Assembly: GCF_018294505.1 (NCBI RefSeq)
Contig: NC_057811.1
Location: forward strand, 21,928,579 to 21,992,578
Source of the DNA: Triticum aestivum
Lineage: Eukaryota > Streptophyta > Magnoliopsida > Poales > Poaceae
DNA length: 64,000 nucleotides
Direction of reading: 5' to 3'
This document shows positions 54,005 to 64,000 of this stretch, in pieces (positions within the stretch are counted from its first letter, which is position 1; each line of letters opens with the position of its first letter). The position numbers and the translations under genes were made by a program. The notes beneath the pieces were generated by a model, which worked only from the letters and a program-made list of their open reading frames with translations, ran no database searches and had not been told where the DNA came from.

Positions 54005-55110
54005 ACCATCTTGCACAAAAAGTATTTAGTCCGGAAAGCTATGTCTCAAGAAAGTTGGAAGCCTGGGGATCACATTTTTGGGCATGACCCTTGGCGGCAA
54101 AGAGAGATCTTTTTCATTTTCGTTCGTTCATGTTCGAGGATAATGCTGATATTTTCTTCTGGGGGGAGAAGTTATTGGGAAACTCTACTATCCGGAACAC
54201 TATCCAACATCGTACTAAATTGCTTGCAATAAGGATGATACTCTTGTGCAAGTTCTAAGCTCCTTCCCATTGGATATATCTTTTTGGTAGGATTTGCTTG
54301 GCCGCCGCCTTCTGCCCTTGCACAATCTTCTAGTCCATTTGGATTCGATGCACCTGAAGCAAGGATGGGATGAACAAAGCGAAATGGGTCTTTCACAGTC
54401 GACTCCATGTATAAGGTGCTTTTGCACTTGGAGACTCGAGTGAAAATATAGATCACTAATGTTAAGATTTTTATGTGGTACCATCGTTGTGGAGTTGTAC
54501 TAACAAAGGAGAACCTCATGCATCATAATTGGTTGGAAAGCAAGAAGTATTGTTTTTGTGCTCTTGATGAGACTAAATAATTCTCTTCTTCTAGTGCAAT
54601 TTTCACGCGTTCAACATTGTAAATCAGTCAAATAGCATCCAATTCGTATCCATCAAGTTGCTACTATATATGGTCACTGGCTCGATGGTATAGCTAACAA
54701 GTTTAGTACACTAATAAGGGTGGGAGCGTTTCTCTTACTATGGTCGCTTTTGCTATGTTAAAATGATATATTCTTAATAGTAAAACTTCATCTCCCTTAC
54801 AGGTTATCTACCGTTATAAGCATTGGCTTTGTACGTTGTCTACGCTACATATAATGGAGTATTGATCGATGTTCACGGCAATGCGTACGTGGTTAGAGCA
54901 GATGGCTAGAGAGATTCTTACCCAACATGGGTGGCGGCATAGTCTAGAAAATAGGACTTCCACCCTCGACATAAGCATTTGCCATGCTTTCTTTTTATAT
55001 TGTGTGTTTTTCATGTTGGTTGTACACAGAGAACGTGTGTACACTTATTTTGCGTTGTAACCAGTTGATGAGTGTGCCCTTTATCGGGAGAAAGGTATGT
55101 ACGCTTAATA
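54005..55110 (+). pseudogene. LINE C: degenerate 3' part of a LINE ORF2 (zf-RVT region and tail)
   Basis: Translations in changing frames give KKYLVRKAMSQESWKPGD (54010), WGEKLLGNSTIRNTI (54160), NGSFTVDSMYKVLLHLETRV (54390), VVLTKENLMHHNWLESKKYC (54500), IYGHWLDGIANKFSTLIRVG (54660) and LERFLPNMGGG-like pieces (54905). In this order they match the zf-RVT domain and C-terminal tail of a grass LINE family as I know it. Frameshifts and stops occur every 50-150 bp. No poly(A) or target duplication could be defined. It is an old relic. Confidence 0.65.
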
Positions 55111-56240
55111 GCTATAGGTTGATTTGTGCATCCAACCGCCCGTTACATTAACCCATTGGTACTCTCATTTGTGGTGATAGTTACCTAGCAACAAAGGAGA
55201 TGGTCATGCATATTTAAATTAGTCCTCCCAGCTAGACTGCGAATCCAACTTTTTGGACACGAAGTCAGTGCACATAGCATCTCTTGGACATTCCTGCTTC
55301 ATCAAAATTCACCTAACAATTTGTACATTTTTTTGCCATTTTAAGTGTTGTAGTTCCCAGAGAAGAAGCATCAAGATGTTTCATTATGCATTTTACATAT
55401 GTGGGGTGTTGTTATATCTTCTCTAGAAGTGGGACCCAAGGTGAAGCTGCTTTTTCTTGAGGATAACATACACAGATGTTCATTTCATTAGCGAAAAGGA
55501 GAGTAGAGTCTAGCGAGTGGGCCAAGCAACCTAAAAGTTTAAAAGAAACAACTAAATGTGGAAACATAGATCAAACTGTACAAACAACGACATTGCACTA
55601 CCTAGCAAAGAACACTAGTCTACATTATGTCTTCACTAGTAACCGTGTACGTGCACGAACATCCAATTTGATAGTATCCAAGATTAACTGCAATTAATGT
55701 TGATTCCAAGATTTATTGTGCTTAATGCAATTAATGTCATTTTTTATTATGATTAATGTAATTAACAGGTTTCAAAATTATTGATGTTGTGATGAATACA
55801 CCATTGGTGTAGTGTGAGACGTTGGGTATAGGTGGTTGGATGGCTCAGATCATTTGGATTCACCAAACTAGTGTTTTTATATGTAGTACTCCCCTAGTCC
55901 AAATATAAGCTCTATTATCTTCTGAAAAGTCAAACTTGTGCATATTTGTCAAAAAAATTAGAAGTATTAATATCTATAATACCACATTTTTATAATCAGA
56001 CCTGTTATGAAATGTATTTTTATATTTTATTTATTTTTATTGCGGATCTTCACATTTTATTCTAGAATCCTCATCAAACATACATATGTTTGACTTTTCC
56101 GGAAATTTATGCACCTTATCTTCTGGTCAATAGTAAATCTAGCTGTTCATTGAATGTAAATCATATGGTTACACACATGTGCACCAGTTTGATTATTAGA
56201 TAGACTGTCATTGAATTATCTTCATGATATCATTCCCACC
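55111..56240. other. Intergenic sequence with a Stowaway-like relic
   Basis: No gene. 55888-56130 begins TACTCCCCTAGTCCAAATAT and contains inverted matches (TCTGAAAAGTCAAACTTGTG near 55920 against GTTTGACTTTTCCGGAAAT near 56090). This looks like a large, decayed mariner/Stowaway MITE. Confidence 0.45.
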
Positions 56241-56247
56241 TTTGTTA

Positions 56248-57321
56248 CTATTTTTTCACTGGGTACGAAGCTTCCATCAGGATGCCACACAAGCCCTACT
56301 TGGAGGAACCAGCTCCGCGCACCATGCGGATGTAGCCGTTTTCACCCCATTTTGCCCCCCACGAATTCTTTATGATCCAGTATTGCATGCGTCTCTTGGG
56401 GTCATGATCATGGGTGGTGCCATAGCCGACCACCGTCATTGTATGGGTCCAATTTGTCCCACAGGGACCCACAAAGACACCTCCTCCATAGCGCTGGAAG
56501 GCCTTCGGGTCGACAGCCACAATGACAGGTTGGGCCGCCACTGCCTGCAGCAACGCCATCTCATCATTTGGCGGCACCTCTTTAAAGCCATCGATGGTGA
56601 CGACATGTTTCCGCTTCGGCATCAAGCAGTAGTCATGCTCATGGGCAACATATGGGTGGTTAGTAGCTGTGGCAATGCCGCGGTGTTTGATCATGTACTT
56701 GAAGGCCGATGACACGTAGCCGCCACGACAGCCGAAACTTCCCTTGTCGCAGTCTATCAGCTGTTGCGCAGACAATGACACCAGGTTCCTAGTCCTGATG
56801 GAGTTGATGCCCTCCATTGCTGCTGTCGCTGCAAAGGCCCAACAAGCCCCGCACCCTCATTACATCTTCACATTTGTCACCGCCGGTGGCCGTTGGTCGT
56901 AGCCTCTCATGCGCCAGTCCACATGCATTGGGAAGTTGTCAGGCACGGTAACGTCTCCGTGTGTGAACCAGTCTTGGCGTCGCTTCCCGCTGTCTGACCT
57001 AAGGTTGGAGCAGCTACCATACATGTGGTCAACCTCCTCATCGGTCATGTCACCAAAGAGGTTGAGGTTCATCTTGTAGGGTGTGTCACCTTGGTTGAAT
57101 TGATGGATCATGCGAGCGTTCTCCTTGAACACTTTGAAGTGCCGGGCCTTGTCGCTGAGGTTGCGCCCGGCATTGTGATGCTCGCACCAGCGCTCGTATA
57201 GTGCCCATAGGGACTCCTCTGACGCCAAGTCCCTATCTGTGATGTCCATGGTGCTTGTCCTCGGTGTAGTGGCAGCAAGCATGATGGCCATGAGTAACAT
57301 TGTTGCAATTGCTCTTGACAT
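56248..57321 (-). pseudogene. Papain-like (C1A) cysteine protease, full length with three in-frame stops
   Basis: Secreted or vacuolar protease precursor. One uninterrupted collinear frame of 358 codons from ATG 57321 to TAG 56248, the usual length for the family. Signal peptide 1-23 (MSRAIATMLLMAIMLAATTP). I29 inhibitor propeptide 35-100 (LYERWCEHHNAGRNLSDKAR, FKVFKENARMI, NLFGDMTDEEV). Mature domain from about residue 125 (PDNFPMHVDWRMRG). Catalytic Cys in [10 protein letters not shown] (codon 56842-56844), SFGCRGGY, His in [10 protein letters not shown], Asn in [15 protein letters not shown], end GLCGILMEASYPVKK. Stops: TAA 56860-56862 and TGA 56857-56859, back to back, five codons before the catalytic Cys (where KDQGxC is usual), and TAG 56296-56298. 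The promoter TATA is intact. The message could encode only signal plus propeptide (153 residues). Confidence 0.88.
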
Positions 57322-57400
57322 TGTATGTTCTAAATGGTTGCTTTGAGTGTCTTACGTAGCTATCAGGCTAGTGTGGAGTGTGCTATGTAGCTTTGGTCCT

Positions 57401-57410
57401 CCTTATATAG
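57401..57410 (-). promoter_or_regulatory. TATA box of the cysteine-protease gene
   Basis: The minus strand reads CTATATAAGG, about 80 bp upstream of the ATG at 57321, a standard plant spacing with a short leader. Confidence 0.65.
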
Positions 57411-57592
57411 CAGAATTCTCGTGGTGCATGGGGAATTTATTGTGTATACCCGGTTAACTCGGAAATGCTGAAGTAGTAGACCGAACCACAGGAAAGGTCG
57501 CCACTAGAAAATTTGGAGCTACATGGTGAATTTAGTAGTAACTGTTCGAGATATTTGTTCATATCTAGCACACATCGAATCTTTCTATCTCT

Positions 57593-57627
57593 ATCTCTAT
57601 ATCTCCATCTCTATCTTTATCTCTATC

Positions 57628-57663
<36 letters not shown>

Positions 57664-57695
57664 CATACACACGCACGCGAGCACGCACACACGCA
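57593..57695. repeat. Compound microsatellite (CTAT)n / (TCTATC)n and CA-rich tail
   Basis: 57593-57664 is built of TCTATC and then uninterrupted CTAT units. It passes into ACACACGCACGCGAGCACGC to about 57695. A likely polymorphic marker. Confidence 0.95.
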
Positions 57696-58545
57696 TAAGG
57701 GTACAAATATTCTCAACTCCCGTTCCTAAGAGTTGCAGAATAAATTGTAACGCCCAGAGGCTTTTCCTAAATTAACAATTCATTTCCATAATTAAATAAT
57801 TAACTTGAATATTTTATTTTGCCATTTTATTAAATGATGAATAAATAAACCTCTTCTCTCTTGCTCTATTCTGGATCGAGATTCAACCGCGAACCATCAG
57901 AAACGACTTCACTGTGAGATTTTGGACGCACCCAAATTATTTGCAACGTCTACACAAGCCTAACTATAACACCAAACTCTCCATTTACTAAATCAATGAA
58001 GATATTTTATAATTACTAGCAAGCATGCCCGTGCATTGCAAAGGGAGAATATATAATTCACCGTACTCTCTTCTTTGAAGCTTTTGTTTATTACCTTCAT
58101 CATCTGTGCTAATCTCGCTAGCAAACATGCCTGTGCGTTGCAATGGAACAAGAAAAATATCAGATAACCTTAGCACAGTAAGCATGACTCAAGACCCCAT
58201 AACCCCACGCCCTCCCCCATTGCAACAATGGTGCCCAAATCGTGTTGTCACTTACTGCCCTTGGAGCTAGTGGCCTTCATAGCGGTCCTCGTGGCTACTC
58301 CCTAGCCACCGGCTCAACCTTGCTAGAGCATCCGCGTGGTGACATACCTAGCTCGGCGGCGTATTCACCCTGCGAGCTTTTAATTAAACCTCCTCGGGTA
58401 GTTCAGGTGGCTCCGTATTCTTCTTCCGAATAATACATAATTAGAATCTATATTATGCTGCAATTATTATTTATTTGGAGTGTTTTTTATCGAATATGAA
58501 CTTCAAAATGATCTTAATGTCATTTCAAAATTCATAATAAATTTA
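57696..58545. other. Non-coding sequence with a 104-bp-spaced direct repeat
   Basis: CTAGCAAGCATGCCCGTGCA (58016) and CTAGCAAACATGCCTGTGCG (58120) are copies of a short motif that I associate with MITE ends in Triticeae, here as a direct repeat. No gene seen. Confidence 0.4.
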
Positions 58546-58547
58546 AC

Positions 58548-59377
58548 GGATAATTAATTTTATGACCCTAGTTGGGTCACACATAGCCGTTCTGCCCAAA
58601 ATACTTCGCTCCTCTTATGCTTTTGCCTTTTGACCGTCACTTCGAAAACTACATAACAAATTCACAATAACTCAGAAAAATGCAAATAAGATATCAACAT
58701 GTTCAGAAAAACATCGACTATCTATGCATGTCATTTTCATTCATGACAAAGGTGTTGCAAAGTCCCCATCTCAGTTGAGCTCATATGATCTCAGCCTGAA
58801 TAGTAAAATCTGAAGAATTTTTTTTATTTTTTTAATAATTTTTTGGTGGAAAACATCTACCATGTTTTAAATTTTTGCCAAGTTTCATCGGAACAAAATT
58901 CGTGGAGTTCGTGGCCAAAAATAATTTTATCCTCCAAAACAAAATCATTTTAGAGTGCTGATTATGTTTCTTTACCACGACTTCCATGGATTTTATTCCC
59001 AGATGAAACTTTGCAAGAACTCAAAATATTTGTTAGTGTTTCCCACAAGAAAAAATGGAAATTTTTGTTAGTTTTCAATTTGTTCAGATTTTACTATTCA
59101 TGGTGAGATCATATGAGCTCAAACCGAGATGGGAACTTTCCAACACTTCTGTCTTGATGCAAATGACATGCACATATAGGTGTCTTTTTTTGAAACTATT
59201 GATATCTTGTTTGCATTTTTCTTAGTTAGTATGAATTTTTTATGAAGTTTTCAAAGTGACAGTCAAAGGGAAAAATCATAAGAGGAGCAAAGTGGCTTGG
59301 GCAGAACCGAGGGTTTTTGAGAACTAGGGGTAAAACTGCCGAGTGTGACCCAACTAGGGGCATAAAATTATTTGTCC
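58548..59377. repeat. Foldback element: about 370-bp inverted arms around a short loop
   Basis: The left arm (GGATAATTAATTTTATGACC ... to about 58925) and the right arm (about 58975 ... ATAAAATTATTTGTCC at 59377) are inverted copies with scattered mismatches and small indels. The most alike pieces are CCCTAGTTGGGTCACAC at the ends, GTCATTT/AAATGAC, and GAGCTCATATGATCTCA near the inner third. The right arm has an extra segment of about 25 bp near 59310-59335. No ORF. A transcript through it would fold into one long hairpin. The target duplication is not clear. Confidence 0.85.
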
Positions 59378-59645
59378 CTAAAGTTAAATCCAATAATTTA
59401 TCCACCATATAAACTGTAAAACAATATTTTAAATTTCCACTTTAATAGATTAAATGAAAGCACAAAGTATGTGCAAGTCACCTTAAATTAATTCAGAATA
59501 TAGTTTTGAAACTTAAGTAGATTCTAATCTGTTTCGGAACAACAATAGCTTAATTTGGAGTTTAAATATGTTTGATTTTTTTAGTATTTAAGATAATTTG
59601 TGTGCCTATGGCTGCTGCTGATTTACACTGTGATGATTGATGAGA

Positions 59646-61962
59646 TGTACCACGTATGATATATTACTACACAGACACACGTTTCTTGGATGTTTCTTGT
59701 GGAAGGAATAGAGAGGGAGATTGGTGGAATCATTGTTGTTTTGCTTGAGCCTTGTGGGCATATATATAGGACTACACGATCATCGTGAAGTACAAAAAAA
59801 GTTAGAACAAATCCTGAAATATCCTACGTTTCCTAAACAACCAGGATACTCAACACCCCCCGCGGTCACAACGGTAGCGACATAGACGGTGAGACTGGAG
59901 AAGAATTCAAAGGGAAGCCGACAGACATCCCCCACAGTCGTAACGGACGATGCATCACGGAAAATATGGCGGGAGAGGAAACAGATGAGGTTGATCAAGC
60001 AAGGCGGTAGCCCTTTGTGCCATTGCCGAGGTAGCTGACAGCATAGGGTGCTATAACCATGGTCGAGATAGCCGTGCGAGGGACACCCTAGTTGATGTCA
60101 AGTCGGGATGGCTGGTCTAAAGGCACTCCCCGTGGAGCCGCGGGCGCAAGGATGCGCCGAGTTAGACATGGGCACTCCAAAGTGGTGCGCCGGGAAGTAG
60201 GTGTTGACGAGGCGTCACGTTTGGTTTGCCAAGCCCAGAACACGTCATGGATGAAGGCACGCATCGGGGTTGCCAACACCGGGCATGCATAGACGGACGA
60301 AGCCAATATTGATGAGGCGCCGCACCAGGCTTGCCAAGCCTAGGCACACGTCGTGGACAAAGGCACACATAGGTGTTGCCAGCACCGGGCATGCGTAGAT
60401 TTGGACCTACATGAGCTGTACGTTGTCAAAGGGGCCAATAGTGGAGGACTCAAAGATAGCTGCGGCGCCAGTCGACGTGGGCTAGAAGGTGCCGATGTCA
60501 GCCGCTATGGTCGGGGAAGATGACGGTGACATTGGTGATGAGCTTGGTGCAGGACGAAGGCAAAGAGGTGGACGATGAAGTTGGTGGCAGAACCAGAGGC
60601 AGCCCGTGGAGGCCACATCGGTCGCCGGTAGGAGCGCGGTGGCGGTGCTCGAAGTAGCCGAGGAGGAACCCAATAGTGTGGCAAACACCGAGTGTAGACA
60701 GTGGAGTTACCATGCGTAGGGATGCGGCGTGCAGTATACCACATAGAAGGCGACGGCGCGGTCAGCGGAGTGTACCATGTGCTGTGGCGCTACGACATCA
60801 AGGGCGATGCAATGGCAGCATGCGGGTCGGGGCGAAGGTGGGGAAGTCCTCGGGTGGTGGCATGCACCGCGCGCCGCGGCGCTATGGCTCACAGGCGCGA
60901 CCCAACACGTTGTCACAGGGATGGCCTCAGGGCGGCGACGTGGACCACGCGCCGTAGTGCTATAGCCCGAAAGGGCGACAAAGCGGCAGCACGCGGATTG
61001 GTGCAGCCGTGGAGACGACCTCGGGGCAGCGGCGTGGACCGCCTGCCACGGCCTTATGGCCCAAAGGAGAGACCCAGCGGCAACACGTGGGTTGGTGCAG
61101 CCACGGGGAGAACCACATAGCGGCCACAATGCGGCCTGATGGAGCGATGCAGCAGCGGTCTGTTACTCGATTGGTGGAGGGGCGCGCTCGACTCGTGGAC
61201 GATCTTCATGGGACCTGCAGAGCCATGTGCAAGCGACTCGCTAGGGCGGCCGCATGGAGCAGATGGGGGAGCGTGGGTGGGTTGATGATCAGCCCGATCG
61301 CGAGCAAGGTCAGGGATGTTAAGAAGGGGCCGAGCCACCAAAATGACGCCCGAACGTACATGCGAACGCCCGGCCCGTGCACGCGGCCCACGCCTGAGCA
61401 GAGCACGGAGTAACGCAACACATATGCAACCAGCCGACGCATCATGTGCATGGCAGCACTAGGGCCCAGTAGCTTGATGTACCCGAGCGGGATAAAGGTT
61501 GATGGAGGGTCCCGATCCAATCATGACAACGTCGGCGGTGGAGAACGACTGGTCAAAGGACGCCCCATGTCGCGCGAGGCTGCCGTGTCGAAGTGGCTAG
61601 TCGAGTGGATACTGAAGTCGAAGTAGAGGTGCACGATCGATGATCGTCGGTGAGCGACAAACCGATCTTAGATCGGGAAATGAAAAATAAGCACTGATCA
61701 AGGTGACCGGCGTGAGAGAGAAAAACATGGATCAAGGGATTAGGAAATCGACTCTCTCGGGCAGCCGATCAATACAAGCGGACGAACCCTAGGTACGGGC
61801 GGCGCGGCTCGCGGTGGCGATCATGGAGATGGACCGTGCATGGGTGGTGCGATGCGGAAGCGGTGGTGATGTCTCGGGTTTTGATCGAGATTAGGCTGAT
61901 ACCATGTAGTATGCATAGAGAGGTAGATTGGCTAAATCGTTGTTGTATTGCTTGAGCCTCGT
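59646..61962 (-). mobile_element. Small non-autonomous LTR retroelement with PBS and PPT, 5' LTR truncated
   Basis: Minus orientation. The 3' LTR is 59646-59855, starting (minus) TGTTGAGTATCCTGG after the purine tract GCGGGGGG, and ending ...TACA. The primer-binding site is 61896-61904, minus TGGTATCAG, the complement of the initiator-Met tRNA end used by Copia elements. The start of the 5' LTR follows at 61905 (shared block ATAGAGAGGTAGATTGG, GTTGTATTGCTTGAGCCTCG) and is cut off near 61962. The internal region of about 2 kb is GC-rich with local duplications (GTTGCCAACACCGGGCATGC near 60270 and GTTGCCAGCACCGGGCATGC near 60375; AAGGGCGA-type blocks near 60790-61080). It has no gag-pol domain. 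Confidence 0.65.
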
Positions 61963-61969
61963 GAACCTC

Positions 61970-62934
61970 ACTCTGTGTGGGGACTTTGCGGTTTTTGAGG
62001 CAAATGCCACATCAAAGTTGTGCATTATGTATTCAAAACATCACAACACACCTCTTCATATATATGTTCTGGCACACGTGGTTGTTGAGGCAAATGCCAC
62101 AACAAAGTTGTGCGATGGTTGTTGTCCTATATATGGCACTCACTCACGAGGTTATCGGCGATGCTTCCATCTGTCGGCCCGCTTGGTCCATCACTTTCAC
62201 CGACATCGCGAGAGAGGTTAACTAATTTGACTTAGGAGGGGATTGATTTTTTGCTTGTCTCATGATGTGAGATTACATATATATATATAATAGCGCACGT
62301 GTACACATGAATCCATCCCGCTGGATCGAAGTCGGGGGGGGGGGGGGGGGGGGGCGAGCACACGACACGTCATGAATGACCTCTTGCTCAGTGTTGGGAC
62401 CTCTGCGATTTTCAATGTTGTGCATTGGGTCGGGTATTCAACACATATGCATGCATCACACACCTCCATAAATATGTTCGGGACACACGCATGCAATGGT
62501 TGTCTTTGGACACACTCTCACTCGCTTGTTTATGGGTGGCAAGCCTATATATATTCGTGGGCCCGCGTGGACATCCATCATTTCGACCAACGACGAGAAA
62601 AGTTACCAGGGTGGATTCTTCTTCTTTGCTTCGAGTTACCGTATAGTAGGTCGACCATTCCAAGCCTAATTAAGTTTGAGCGCATGCTACGCGTCGTGAA
62701 CCCTCGCTCAGTGTGGGGATTTTACGGTTCCAAAGCATGGTGCCACATCAAATTTGCGCATTGGGTATTCAAACACCACACACACCACTTCCATATACAT
62801 ACTTGGGCCACATGCACAGAGTGGGTTTGTCTTCATACAGTACTCCCTCGTGAGGTTATCGGCGACAAGCTAGCCCATTTTGTGGGGCCGTGTTGACGTC
62901 CATCACTTTCACCAACAACGAGCGGGAGAGGTTG
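61970..62934. repeat. Three diverged tandem-like repeats of about 220-250 bp
   Basis: Copies at about 61970-62222, 62385-62606 and 62700-62934 share CTCAGTGTGGGGA / TTTGCGGTTTT, GCCACATCAAAGTTGTGCAT, GGGTATTCAAAC, GAGGTTATCGGCGA and TCCATCACTTTCACCAAC, and end in GCGAGAGAGGTT. The spacer after copy 1 holds an AT run and a run of 21 G (62334-62354). CACTA-3 is inserted at the end of copy 3. Confidence 0.7.
62334..62354. repeat. 21-bp poly(G) tract
   Basis: Uninterrupted G run, broken only after 62354 by CGAGCAC. Length is doubtful, as for the run at 53637. Confidence 0.9.
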
Positions 62935-64000
62935 CACTAGTAGAAAACAGGGCTTTGGTTCAGGCCTGGCCAACCCATTAGTCCCGGTTCAGTCACGAGC
63001 CGGGACCCATGTGGGCATACGCCCCAGTTCGTGCGCCCAGGGGCGGCCGGGCCTCGTGGGGCATTGGTCCCAGTTCGTCTGGACCCTTTTGTCCCGGTTC
63101 CAGACACGAACCGGGACCAATGGGCCTCGCTCCTGGCCCACATCCATTGGTCTCGGTTCGTGGCTGGAACTGGGACCAAAGGGTGGCCTTTAGTCCCGGT
63201 TCCAGCCACGAACCGTGACCAATGATGTGGCTATATATACCCCTCGCCCACGAGCAAAGCACTCCACATCTTTGTTTTTTCTGGCCGGCGAGGGAAGGGT
63301 TTTGTGATGCTCTAGCTCACCTCCTATGCACATGAGGTGTTCGATGAAATGCCCGAGCCACACTACTTAAGCTTTCTCCTCTCCAAACTCGACCTCCAAG
63401 CTCCATTTTCCTCATGATTTGTCTAGGTTTAGCGACCCGTCAAGTCCCGCCCCGTGCCCGTCTTCACCGTCGTCGATCGCCCGCGCCGATCTTGTCGCCG
63501 GGGTGAGCCTCTTTTTATTATCTTCTTTCTAAAATAAAAATAATTCTTACTTGTATGATTAGATAGATACTTGTCTAATTTTCTTACTTTTATTATTGCT
63601 TGTTATTATTTAGTGCGATGGTTTTGGTATCTGCCCCCGTCGGCCCTCGTCCTGTCTATGATTCGGGTGTGGTATATATTATCTTTTATAACTATTTGGT
63701 TCATTTATGTTTATGACAATTCTGCCGAGCAACGTGACATAGATTTTATTTATCTAGGAGGTATGTGAACCGAAATTCCAACCGACCCTATTGTCGAGAG
63801 GTTAAATTTAGTTGAAGAAGAAAACAATTACTTGAAGGAAAAAATAAAAAAATTGAGGAGGAGAAGATGATATTGGAGGTGCATGTAGCGGATGTCGTCG
63901 ATGATCACAAGATCAAGATGGATGCAATGCGCTTGAAGATTAGAAAGATTAGAAAATATGCCATTCATACCGAGGCTTCGTATCATTATGCCGTTGGATC
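62935..64000 (+). mobile_element. CACTA-3: left end of a CACTA-1-type element, cut by window edge
   Basis: Starts CACTAGTAGAAAACAGGGCT after GTTG, and follows CACTA-1 base for base with about ten percent difference. It has GGTCCCGGTT/AACCGGGACC subterminal motifs, a TATA box at 63232-63239, the leader and donor (GGGGTGAGCCTC), and the coiled-coil ORF. The element continues beyond the window. At 63981-63986 it reads CGTATCATTATGCCGTTGG without the LTR found at 14743 in CACTA-1. Confidence 0.88.
63618..64000 (+). pseudogene. Coiled-coil/membrane-tail ORF of CACTA-3, partial
   Basis: Second copy of the ORF described at 14376. MVLVSAPVGPRPVYDSGV at 63618, then after an intron-like stretch PTDPIVERLNLVEEENNYLK EKIKK. 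One base is missing in the A-run near 63850, after which VHVADVVDDHKIKMDAMRLK continues to ...YAIHTEASYHYAVGS at the window edge. The membrane helix would follow outside. The same one-base slip in the A-run is present in CACTA-1, so either both are mutated or the protein really ends at KKLRRRR in this lineage. Confidence 0.5.

Overview
The window looks like nuclear DNA of a large-genome Triticeae grass (wheat, Aegilops or barley type). Spliced genes with GT-AG introns sit far apart in nested transposons. The families are ones I associate with Triticeae: CACTA elements starting CACTAGTAGAAA, a Copia LTR of the Angela/WIS/BARE style, a Gypsy LTR ending in TTTTGACACCGACA, L1-like LINEs, and Stowaway MITEs. 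No bacterial, organellar or viral genome is seen. Three assembly gaps are present (18952-19390, 42041-42372, 51989-52244). Family names are recalled from memory and were not searched.

Layout. 1-2500: 5' half of a decayed LINE (minus strand). 2700-8080: a GC-rich promoter/leader and two tandem F-box genes; the first copy is frameshifted and the second is intact. 8090-9620: duplicated flank with a MITE. 9640-13254: wreck of an NLR resistance gene (minus), interrupted by exons of an unidentified Pro-rich gene. 13696-25172: complete 11.5-kb CACTA element (CACTA-1, TTG target duplication). It holds a coiled-coil/membrane-tail ORF split by a 2.17-kb solo LTR, a transposase remnant, and a multi-exon gene ending in a Ulp1-like protease domain. 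25566-31062: full-length LINE with a 13-bp target duplication. 31170-33470 and 40550-40745: a promoter and possible last exon of a host transcription unit that CACTA-2 may interrupt. 33472-40546: complete 7.1-kb CACTA-2 (ACG target duplication) whose transposase is open except for one stop. 42814-43350: NB-ARC fragment and a repeat array. 44860-46267: an apparently intact WAT1/nodulin-21-like transporter gene. 47215-48497: a 1.28-kb non-coding retroposon with target duplication. 48500-51780: repeat-rich DNA with a Gypsy solo LTR. 51790-53121: TIR element with palindromic ends. 54005-55110: decayed LINE tail. 56248-57321: papain-like cysteine protease (minus) with nonsense codons just before the catalytic Cys. 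58548-59377: large foldback element. 59646-61962: small LTR element (minus). 61970-62934: three diverged ~0.3-kb repeats. 62935-64000: left end of a third CACTA (CACTA-3), a close relative of CACTA-1.

Only two host genes look functional: the second F-box gene (SCF ubiquitin-ligase substrate adaptor) and the WAT1-like transporter. NLR, F-box and cysteine-protease remnants recall the fast-evolving defence-associated clusters of grass chromosome arms. Target-site duplications at the three complete elements and at the solo LTRs let most insertions be reconstructed exactly. CACTA-3 supplies the empty site for the LTR nested in CACTA-1.
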